From assembly GCF_001618955.1 (NCBI RefSeq), contig NZ_LVYV01000004.1, forward strand, positions 62,001 to 126,000: 64,000 nucleotides of DNA, in the 5' to 3' direction. The position numbers were made by a program, and so were the translations under genes. Numbering within the stretch: position 1 is the first letter of the stretch; every line of letters begins with the position of its first letter. This document shows positions 8,604 to 15,333 of this stretch, piece by piece. Below the pieces are notes generated by a model. It saw only the letters and a program-made list of their open reading frames with translations, was not told the DNA's origin and did not search any database. The stretch is from Tardiphaga robiniae. Lineage in GTDB: Bacteria; Pseudomonadota; Alphaproteobacteria; Rhizobiales; Xanthobacteraceae.

Positions 8604-8888
8604 TCAGCCGGTCCCTCCGGACGGACCCGCGCGCGCTTCGGGTTGCCTAGTGCGCGGCTGCCTGGGGAGAAGGGATGCCTCGGCCACGCGCACGCTTGGC
8701 CGCATGATCGGCGCTAACGGAATGGCATCGGGCCGCGGCTGACAGCGCGCGGGCTGATCACGGCGGGTTTGTGCCGCATCGCAATCAGGCAGGCTGCCGG
8801 AGCAGGCACTCAGGGCCCCGACGGCGACGAGCACGCCAGCCGTCAGAATCCGCATGCGGAAGCTCACCATTTGTCGGATCGCACGCAT
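8604..8888 (-). CDS. Putative small lipoprotein
   Basis: A 94-residue protein beginning MRAIRQMVSFRMRILTAGVL and carrying a lipobox L-S-A-C at about residue 29. Its polar mature part is rich in Arg, Gln and Pro. The ATG at 8888 has a very good ribosome-binding site (CGGGGAG, 6 bases upstream). The reading frame stays open for another 124 codons upstream, so a longer protein cannot be excluded, but the lipoprotein signal and binding site argue for initiation here. I do not recognise the family. Confidence 0.5.
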   Translation of the reverse strand: MRAIRQMVSFRMRILTAGVLVAVGALSACSGSLPDCDAAQTRRDQPARCQPRPDAIPLAPIMRPSVRVAEASLLPRQPRTRQPEARAGPSGGTG

Positions 8889-9260
8889 GATGGCTCCCCG
8901 GTGAAGCATATCGGCCCGCGCGCCATGGCTGTCGAAAGCGATCGATTCATCTGCGAGATGTTGAATCAGGTCCGGTTGGGGCAGCGACACTTGACCCGAC
9001 TCAAGAGCGGTATCGACGTCTTGCACATCGCGCTGCGCATGCTTGCTACTGAAGAAGCGGTGCGGGTCGGTTTGAAGCGGACTCTCGAGGAACTCGGCCA
9101 CCGCGGCGCGTGATAATCCTGCCTTGGATAGCGATCTGTCGTCGATGCAGATCAGCCGCGCAATGGCGCGCCGCATCAACAGTGCTGCAATCAAGCGGAA
9201 GCTACGATCGGCGGCTTTGGACAGCCGTTTCTTGATCATCATCGTCTCCATCGGATACAA
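8889..9260 (-). other. In-frame upstream coding-like segment with DUF1127-like motif
   Basis: The frame of the lipoprotein gene at 8604 continues upstream without a stop to 9260. The translated segment contains A-R-L-I-C-I-D-D-R-S-L-S-K-A-G-L-S-R-A-A, which resembles the small DUF1127 (YjiS-like) proteins, whose core is L-x-x-L-D-D-x-x-L-x-D-I-G-L-S-R. Normally such proteins end shortly after. Here no stop follows, so this is either a DUF1127 gene that lost its stop and now runs into the lipoprotein, or a true fusion. Codon choice looks normal throughout. The remaining bases up to the AraC gene at 9324 hold no other supported feature. Confidence 0.35.
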
Positions 9261-9323
9261 TGCGACGCCACATGCCGCGCATGGTTGGGGCAGCGGACGA
9301 TGGTCGGAGGTTCAGGACCTCAC

Positions 9324-10364
9324 ATGATCGAGACACCGCCATCATTTGCAGCGACGCCGGATATTGATCGCGGTGGGGATTTGCTCGCAGATATGCTGCG
9401 GTCGATCCGGCTCAGCGGATCGGTATTTCTGAACGCCAGCCTGACCGAGCCCTTCGGCCTCATTAGTCCGAAACATTTCGACGAACGCACTCCGATGGCG
9501 CATTTGCGCCATGTCAGCATTTTTCATTTGATCGCGGCGGGCGAATGCACCGTCGAACTCGCCAGTGGCGAGCGAGGCACCATTGCCGCGGGCGACGTTC
9601 TGCTGATGCCGTTCGCCGACACGCACAGGTTCTACAGCGGCGACGGCGCGGAGTTGTGTTCCGCGATGGAACTGGTGCGGGCCGGTCCACTATCCGGCAT
9701 GTGGACGATCGAGCATGGCGGCGGAGGGCGGGAGACCCGCATGGTCTGCGGCTTCATCGAATCGTCGGAGCTGCTGCATTCTCCGGTCTTTCGAACCCTG
9801 CCGCCGATGCTGATCGATCGCGCCGGCGACGACAAGGTGAGCGCGGTTCTCGCCACGACGGTGCGCGAAATTCTCTCACTGACCGAAGATGCGACGCCCG
9901 GCAGCGAAATCATGCTCGGCCGGCTGATGGAGCTGCTGTTCGTCGAGGTGTTGCGTCGCTACGCTGCGGGATTGCCGCCAAGCGCGCATGGCTGGTTTGC
10001 GGCGCTGAACGATCCCGTGCTCGGACGTGCGATGTGGCATGTCCACGGAAATCCCGGTCATCGCTGGACGGTTGACGATCTGGCCCGCGAATGCGGCACG
10101 TCGCGCACGGTGCTCGCCGAGCGCTTCAACGAAGTGTTGGGCCAGGCTCCGATCGAATATGTGACCAGCTGGCGGATGCAGTTGGCAGCGGAGCGCATGC
10201 GAACGGGCGCCGACAGCCTAGCCGTCATCGCTAGCGATGTCGGCTACGATTCCGAGGCGGCCTTCAATCGCGCGTTCAAGCGCGTGACCGGAATAGCGCC
10301 GGGTCGCTGGCGCGACGGCGCGAAGTCGGCGAAGCCGTATCCTGCGCCAATGCGCAGGGGCTGA
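9324..10364 (+). CDS. AraC-family transcriptional regulator with cupin domain
   Basis: A 346-residue regulator. The N-terminal half is a cupin ligand domain (H-V-S-I-F-H-L-I-A-A-G-E-C and G-D-V-L-L-M-P-F-A-D-T-H), as in the cupin_6 AraC group. The last 100 residues are the double helix-turn-helix AraC domain, with W-T-V-D-D-L-A-R-E-C-G-T-S-R-T-V-L-A-E-R-F and the second helix pair ending V-G-Y-D-S-E-A-A-F-N-R-A-F-K-R. The ATG at 9324 follows GGAGG at 9306-9310; upstream in-frame starts at 9285 and 9300 are possible. It is convergent with the heme-acquisition locus; nothing in the sequence shows that it controls it. Confidence 0.88.
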   Translation: MIETPPSFAATPDIDRGGDLLADMLRSIRLSGSVFLNASLTEPFGLISPKHFDERTPMAHLRHVSIFHLIAAGECTVELASGERGTIAAGDVLLMPFADTHRFYSGDGAELCSAMELVRAGPLSGMWTIEHGGGGRETRMVCGFIESSELLHSPVFRTLPPMLIDRAGDDKVSAVLATTVREILSLTEDATPGSEIMLGRLMELLFVEVLRRYAAGLPPSAHGWFAALNDPVLGRAMWHVHGNPGHRWTVDDLARECGTSRTVLAERFNEVLGQAPIEYVTSWRMQLAAERMRTGADSLAVIASDVGYDSEAAFNRAFKRVTGIAPGRWRDGAKSAKPYPAPMRRG

Positions 10365-10380
10365 CCGTCGACTGAATCGG

Positions 10381-11691
10381 CTACTCCTCGCGAAATGATC
10401 GTGCGATCTGGTCGCCGATGGGCTTGACCAGAAAAGACAGGACGGTGCGTTCGCCGGTCTGAATGAAGGCCTCCGCAGGCATTCCGGGAACCAAAGCGAG
10501 TTTGCCGAGGCGTGCCAGTTGCTGCGGCGGGATGGTAATCCGCACGATGTAATGGGAAAGCCCGGACTTTTGATCCAGTGTCAGGTCGGCGGCAATGCGG
10601 CTGACGCTGCCGTTCAGTTCGGGAGTGGTGCGCTGGTTGAAGGCCGACATGCGCAGCACGGCAGGCTGGCCGAGCCGCATCTGGTCGATGTCCTGCGGGT
10701 TGATCTGTACTTCGAGCGCCAGCCTGTCGCTGTCCGGCACGATCAGCATGACCGTGTCGGCTGGCGAAATCACGCCGCCAACGGTGTGCACCGCGAGCTC
10801 ATGGACCAGTCCGCTTTGCGGCGCGACAATATCGATCCGCTTGAGCTGATCTTCTGCAGTTACCTTCCGTTCGACATATTCTGCCGTCTGGCCCTCGATG
10901 TCGCGCAGGCTGCTGGCGACTTCACTGCGGAGATCCTGGTCGATCTGAATCATCTGCAGCCGTGTTTCGGAAATCTTGCCGCCCGATTGCGCCTGCGCTT
11001 CGACCAGCCGGCCACGTTCGCCGTCGAGGCTTGCCGCTTCGCGTTCCAGTGCCATCATCCGTTGAATGGGCACGAGGCCCTTTTCCCAGAGTTCGCGTAC
11101 ACCTGTCAGTTCGCGTTCGATCAGGCCGATGCCGCGAATTTTCGCTTCCTCCTGAGCCACCAGGCCGCGCACTTCCTTGCCGTATTGAAGTGCGCGTTCG
11201 CGAAGCTGTGCCTTCTGGCCGAGGCGGGCGTCGCGGCGCAGTTCGAACAGTCTGCTTTCGCCTGCCATGAGCTGCGTGATCTCCGGATCGGCGGCGCGTG
11301 ATCCGAGTTCGTCGGGGAAGGCGATGACGCCAGCCTCGTCGCGCTCGGCGCGGAGCCGGGCTCGTCGCACGGCAAATTCGTCGAGCCGCTTGGTGACGAT
11401 GGCGAGATTGGCCCGCGTTTGGGTCGCGTCGAGGCGCATCACAATGTCGCCTGCGGTGACGCGTTGTCCTTCACGGACCAGAATTTCACCGACCACGCCG
11501 CCGGTCGGGTGCTGGACCTTCTTGACGTTGGTATCCACGACGAAGTGTCCTGCGGCGACGACCGCACCGGCCAGATTGGTTGCCGCAGCCCATCCGCCGA
11601 TGCCGCCCACCAGCACAACACCCGCCAGCGTGGCGATGCCGAGGTGACGCAGGATCGAGTGGGAGACCGTCGAGACATTGCTATCGCGCAT
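10381..11691 (-). CDS. hasE: Type I secretion HlyD-family adaptor (HasE/PrtE type)
   Basis: A 436-residue membrane-fusion protein. It has a short cytoplasmic N-terminus, one transmembrane segment (about residues 17-40), a lipoyl/barrel-sandwich half (V-K-K-V-Q-H-P-T-G-G-V-V-G-E-I-L-V), a long coiled-coil hairpin rich in Arg/Glu (about 105-270) and the C-terminal beta-barrel (I-D-I-V-A-P-Q-S-G-L-V-H-E-L). It links the inner-membrane ABC exporter to a TolC-type outer-membrane channel. Its start overlaps the end of the ABC gene by 11 bases, so the two are translationally coupled. It is the last gene of the hemophore operon, and no TolC/HasF gene is in the window. The Has name rests on context. 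Confidence 0.85.
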   Translation of the reverse strand: MRDSNVSTVSHSILRHLGIATLAGVVLVGGIGGWAAATNLAGAVVAAGHFVVDTNVKKVQHPTGGVVGEILVREGQRVTAGDIVMRLDATQTRANLAIVTKRLDEFAVRRARLRAERDEAGVIAFPDELGSRAADPEITQLMAGESRLFELRRDARLGQKAQLRERALQYGKEVRGLVAQEEAKIRGIGLIERELTGVRELWEKGLVPIQRMMALEREAASLDGERGRLVEAQAQSGGKISETRLQMIQIDQDLRSEVASSLRDIEGQTAEYVERKVTAEDQLKRIDIVAPQSGLVHELAVHTVGGVISPADTVMLIVPDSDRLALEVQINPQDIDQMRLGQPAVLRMSAFNQRTTPELNGSVSRIAADLTLDQKSGLSHYIVRITIPPQQLARLGKLALVPGMPAEAFIQTGERTVLSFLVKPIGDQIARSFREE

Positions 11692-13528
11692 CGCGATCTT
11701 CCATATCGTCGTGAGGATGTGTGCTCATTCCCGACTTGTCGGCGGGATTGGCGATCACCCGCAGCGGCGCCAGAGACCGCGCGGTAGCCGTATGGCCGGT
11801 CGTCGTGCCGCTGCTGTGTGCTGCGGGAGCGGGAGCCTTCAGTGCTTTGCTGAGGACGTCCGCGCGCGGACCGAATGCCTTGGCACGACCGCCCTCCATC
11901 ACCAGGACGAGGTCAACGGCGCCGATCGCACTCGGACGGTGTGCGATGACGATGGCTATGCCCCTGCGCTCGCGGATGGCGGCGATGGCACGGATGACCG
12001 CCGCTTCGCCCTCGACGTCGAGATTGGCATTGGGCTCGTCGAGCACGACCAGGAACGGATCACCATAAAGCGCGCGTGCCAGCCCGATGCGCTGGCGCTG
12101 GCCGGCGGAGAGTGCGGAGCCGGCTTCGCCGATCCGCGTTTGGTAGCCATGTTCCAGGCGCAGGATGAGATCGTGCACAGCGGCAGCTTTGGCCGCGGCG
12201 ACGATGGCCTCGGAGTCCGGGTCGTCCTCGAAGCGGGAGATATTCTCGGCAATGGTGCCATCGAACAGTTCAACGCCCTGCGGCAGATAACCGATATTGC
12301 GACCGAGCATCTCCCGGTCCCACTGGTCGAAGCTGGCGCCGTCGATGCGCACTTTACCGCTGGCCGGTCGCCAGGCGCCGACCAGTGCGCGTGCCAGCGT
12401 GGACTTGCCGCTACCACTATGGCCGATGATGCCAAGAGCGCTTCCGGCGGAAACGGTGAAGCTTAGTCCCGTGACCGTCGGCCGTTTCTCTCCGGGCGGC
12501 GCGATGGTCATCGCCTCGACGCGCAGATCGATATGGGCGCGTGGCAGTGCCATCGCCTTGGCGGCTTCCGGCACGCGCGTCAGCAATTCATCGAGCCGTG
12601 CCCAGCTCTGCCGCGCCATCAGGAACGGCTTCCATGTCGAGATGGCTAGATCCACGGGAGCAAGCGCGCGGCCCATCATGATCGAACTCGCCACCATCAC
12701 GCCGGCGCTGGCTTCCTGCCTGATCACGAGATAGGCGCCGACACCGAGCATGGTCGATTGCAGCAACGCACGCAGCGCGCGGGCTACGCCACCGAGGCCT
12801 CCCACCACATCACCAGCCCGCCGATTGGCCGCCAGATAATCCGAGTTGGTGCGATGCCAGCGCGCGGCCATCCGGCCGCCGAGGCCCATCGCGCGCACTA
12901 CTTCGGCATTGCGACGGCTGGCCTCCATCAGCGCGTTGCGAAACATGCCGTGTTGCACGGTCTCGCGTGCGGGTCCCCTGGAGCGGGCATTGGTGAGAAG
13001 GGTGAGGGATACGAGGATGACCGCACCCACGAGGGCTGTGATGCCGATCCAGAAATGAAATACGAAGCAGATGGCGAGGTAGAACGGCATCCACGGCAGG
13101 TCGAAGAAGGCGGTCGGGCCGGGACCGGACAGGAAGCCGCGCACATTGTCGAGATCGCGCAAGGGCTGCAGGCCATCGCCTGGCAAAGGCATCTCAAGCG
13201 GCAGGCCGACAACGGCATCATGCACGCGGCCGGACAACTGATGATCGAAGCGCTCGCCGATGCGCAGCAGAATGCGTGATCGAATGATATCAAAAAGGGA
13301 CTGAAAGGCGTAGAGCGTGGCCGCCAGCACACCGAGGCCGATCAGCGTCGAAACGCTGCGGCTGGCCAGCACGCGGTCATAGACCTGCAGCATGAACAGC
13401 GGCGCGGTCAGCGCGAGCACGTTCACGATGCCGCTGATCAAAGCGATCCCCGCGATGGCGAGCTTGAGGGGCGAGACAACCGTCGCAGCCAATGGCTGCG
13501 ACGGAACGCGCTGCGGAGCTTTCACCAC
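11681..13528 (-). CDS. hasD: Type I secretion ABC transporter, permease-ATPase (HasD/PrtD type)
   Basis: About 615 residues: an N-terminal six-helix ABC transmembrane domain (residues about 20-300) followed by a nucleotide-binding domain with Walker A G-H-S-G-S-G-K-S, signature L-S-A-G-Q-R-Q-R-I-G-L-A-R, and Walker B L-V-V-L-D-E-P-N-A-N-L-D. It lacks the peptidase-like C39 domain of hemolysin exporters, as expected for the PrtD/HasD branch that exports hemophores and RTX proteases. The likely start is one of two adjacent GTG codons (13526-13528 or 13523-13525), 11-15 bases after the hemophore stop. A longer frame reaching 13654 would overlap the hemophore gene and is unlikely. The C-terminal 40 residues are low complexity. 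Confidence 0.87.
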   Translation of the reverse strand: MVKAPQRVPSQPLAATVVSPLKLAIAGIALISGIVNVLALTAPLFMLQVYDRVLASRSVSTLIGLGVLAATLYAFQSLFDIIRSRILLRIGERFDHQLSGRVHDAVVGLPLEMPLPGDGLQPLRDLDNVRGFLSGPGPTAFFDLPWMPFYLAICFVFHFWIGITALVGAVILVSLTLLTNARSRGPARETVQHGMFRNALMEASRRNAEVVRAMGLGGRMAARWHRTNSDYLAANRRAGDVVGGLGGVARALRALLQSTMLGVGAYLVIRQEASAGVMVASSIMMGRALAPVDLAISTWKPFLMARQSWARLDELLTRVPEAAKAMALPRAHIDLRVEAMTIAPPGEKRPTVTGLSFTVSAGSALGIIGHSGSGKSTLARALVGAWRPASGKVRIDGASFDQWDREMLGRNIGYLPQGVELFDGTIAENISRFEDDPDSEAIVAAAKAAAVHDLILRLEHGYQTRIGEAGSALSAGQRQRIGLARALYGDPFLVVLDEPNANLDVEGEAAVIRAIAAIRERRGIAIVIAHRPSAIGAVDLVLVMEGGRAKAFGPRADVLSKALKAPAPAAHSSGTTTGHTATARSLAPLRVIANPADKSGMSTHPHDDMEDRDAR

Positions 13529-13539
13529 GACAGCTCTGC

Positions 13540-14301
13540 TCAGACGGTGAAGTGGCCGTCCAGGATCAGACCAAGCATGTCTGTCCCGACATAGCCATCG
13601 AGCTGGATCGAGTTGGCACCATCGGTGATGGTGAGCACGTTGCTCTGATCCCACCAGTTGCTGTGGTTGAAGAACAGGTCGACATAGTTCGAGATGTTGG
13701 TCACGCCCTGCAGGTCGAGGACGTCGAAATCGCCGGCGGCTGCGTAAAAGTCCAGCACGACGTCATTGGCCCATCCGTCGGCGAAAACGAGCGTATCGTT
13801 GCCAAGACCGCCAGTGAAGCTGTCATTGCCACCGAAGCTCAGCATGACATCGTCGCCGGCCGTACCGGTCTGGACGGTGCCCTGTTCGGCAAAGTAGCCG
13901 TAAAGGCCGTTCAGGCTGCCATTCTGCGACAGGTCGGTGATCGCGGCGTCGAAGGCCGGCGTCAGCGTTGCGCCGCTGAATCCGATCGACAGACCGGCAT
14001 CCTGGACCCACAGGTCGGTCGGAGCGACATAAGCCAGATTGCTGCCGAGGGTCAGGTTGGTGACCGTGCCATCGATGACGCCCGGCGTATAGGAGAAGTC
14101 ATCACCGCTCACGATGACCGACGACTTGTCATTGTCGACACCGCCGACGATGCGTGTGCCGGCATACCATTGGTCGGTGGTGTTCTTCACGGCGTTGAAA
14201 TTTCCGGTACCGCGATATTCGAAATTGTCGATCCAGTTGTCCAGATAAGCGGGCAGGTTGCTGCTTGCTTCGCTGTAGGTGATGGTCAGTGCCATTGTCA
14301 T
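13540..14301 (-). CDS. hasA: HasA-like hemophore with RTX-type C-terminus (paralogue 1)
   Basis: A 253-residue secreted protein without an N-terminal signal peptide, as expected for a type I substrate. Residues 1-140 match the HasA hemophore layout: an N-terminal M-A-L-T-I-T-Y-S, a Y-L-D-N-W segment, then S-V-I-V-S-G-D-D-F-S-Y-T and the following N-L-T-L-G strand. Tyr71 aligns with heme ligand Tyr75 of Serratia HasA. The domain has no histidine at all, so equivalents of His32 and His83 are missing and the tyrosine loop is about six residues shorter. Residues 145-185 contain an RTX-like G-G-L-G-N-D-T-L-V-F repeat, unusual for HasA. The chain ends in a hydrophobic/acidic C-terminal secretion-signal-like tail. 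Heme binding is inferred. Confidence 0.72.
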   Translation of the reverse strand: MTMALTITYSEASSNLPAYLDNWIDNFEYRGTGNFNAVKNTTDQWYAGTRIVGGVDNDKSSVIVSGDDFSYTPGVIDGTVTNLTLGSNLAYVAPTDLWVQDAGLSIGFSGATLTPAFDAAITDLSQNGSLNGLYGYFAEQGTVQTGTAGDDVMLSFGGNDSFTGGLGNDTLVFADGWANDVVLDFYAAAGDFDVLDLQGVTNISNYVDLFFNHSNWWDQSNVLTITDGANSIQLDGYVGTDMLGLILDGHFTV

Positions 14302-14379
14302 TCCTCAGGATTTGGGTTGTCGGGACGTCGTGATCCAGCGGTGTGTCGTGATCACTGCAGGCGATCCCGATTGGAGGGG

Positions 14380-14407
14380 GCTGACGCGACATCAGCGTCG
14401 CGTCAGC
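14380..14407 (-). repeat. Intercistronic hairpin between the two hemophore genes
   Basis: Perfect 11-base arms, GCTGACGCGAC (14380-14390) and GTCGCGTCAGC (14397-14407), with a 6-base loop, lie in the 140-base gap between the two hemophore genes. No U-run follows on the minus strand, so it is more likely an mRNA-stabilising or processing hairpin than a full terminator. Confidence 0.6.
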
Positions 14408-14441
14408 AGGTCGCGTGGCCGCGAGTTCGCAGCGAAGCCTG

Positions 14442-15257
14442 TTAGACGAAGGCGATATCGCTCCAGTCCAGCGTGCCCGATCCAGTGAAGTTCACCGTGA
14501 TGGTGCTGGTCAGCCCGTTCGTTGCATCGGCATAGGTAATGACATTGCCGGACAGGCTGCCGCCTGCACTCTGGAATGCCGTGGCATTGGCCCAACCGAA
14601 GCCGGAGATCTGGACCTGGTCGGCACCGTCGAAGAAGTCGGTGATGACGTCGTCGCCCCAGCCCTGTGCTGCTGTGCCTGCGGCAGTATCATAGTAGTTC
14701 GCGCTCCAGAGGAACGTATCGACCAGCACAGCTCCATTGCCGGTCAGAACATCGTCGCCGGCGAAACTGACGAGGACGTCATCGTTTGCCGTGCCGGTCT
14801 GGTTCGTGCCCTGTTCGGCGAAGTAGTCCGTCAGACCCGCGAACGACTGACCGAAGAACGTCCCACCATCGACCAGCCCACCATGCGATAGCGAATAGAT
14901 CGCCTGATTGAAGGTGGTGGTGACGGGCATGTAGCCACTGCTATTGGTGATGATCAGTTCCTGATCTTGCACCCACAGATCCGTGGCCGGCACATATTCA
15001 AGATTATGGCCGAGTGTGAGCGATTCCACGTCGCCGTTGAATGTACCGGGCGAATAGCTGTAGTCATGGATGTTCATGATGACGGAAGGCAGATTATTAT
15101 CGGTTCCTTCGGTATCGACACCGGCCGACCACTGATCCTGGCCGGTGAACGAGGTGGAAAACCAGCCGTTTCCATTGTAGGTGAAGTTGGCGTCGTACGA
15201 CGCCAGATATGTTGCAAGGTCGCTGCTTGCTGCCGTCAACTGAATATTGAGTGCCAT
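14442..15257 (-). CDS. hasA: HasA-like hemophore (paralogue 2)
   Basis: A 271-residue paralogue of the next gene downstream; shared blocks are D-L-W-V-Q-D near residue 92, Y-F-A-E-Q-G-T and the T-G-T-A-x-D-D-V segment that follows. The ATG at 15257 gives the family start M-A-L-N-I-Q; a longer frame to 15308 would add 17 unrelated residues. The Tyr75-equivalent is Tyr68 in Y-S-Y-S-P-G, preceded by His64. A counterpart of HasA His32 is not apparent. The C-terminal half has a degenerate RTX pattern (V-S-F-A-G-D-D-V-L-T-G) and ends W-S-D-I-A-F-V, a typical type I secretion tail. No signal peptide. It lies directly behind the receptor gene and is probably exported by the HasDE-like pair downstream. 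Confidence 0.72.
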   Translation of the reverse strand: MALNIQLTAASSDLATYLASYDANFTYNGNGWFSTSFTGQDQWSAGVDTEGTDNNLPSVIMNIHDYSYSPGTFNGDVESLTLGHNLEYVPATDLWVQDQELIITNSSGYMPVTTTFNQAIYSLSHGGLVDGGTFFGQSFAGLTDYFAEQGTNQTGTANDDVLVSFAGDDVLTGNGAVLVDTFLWSANYYDTAAGTAAQGWGDDVITDFFDGADQVQISGFGWANATAFQSAGGSLSGNVITYADATNGLTSTITVNFTGSGTLDWSDIAFV

Positions 15258-15283
15258 TCTCGAGACCCTTCTCTGCTTGTTTT

Positions 15284-15301
15284 GCCCGCCTTGCGGCGGG
15301 C
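15284..15301 (-). repeat. Hairpin between receptor and first hemophore gene
   Basis: GCCCGCC (15284-15290), loop TTGC, GGCGGGC (15295-15301): a short, very GC-rich perfect hairpin in the 76 bases between the receptor stop and the hemophore start. No U-run follows on the minus strand. It may set the receptor-to-hemophore expression ratio by attenuation or RNA processing. Confidence 0.55.
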
Positions 15302-15333
15302 CACCCATCCCCGGCGATGGAGCGGGGAATTTC

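Noticed and set aside
12758-13279. Open frame of 173 codons on the plus strand
   Set aside because: Antisense shadow of the ABC exporter ATPase gene.
15284-15301. Rho-independent terminator after the receptor gene
   Set aside because: The hairpin has no U-run on the minus strand, so it was recorded as an intercistronic hairpin instead.
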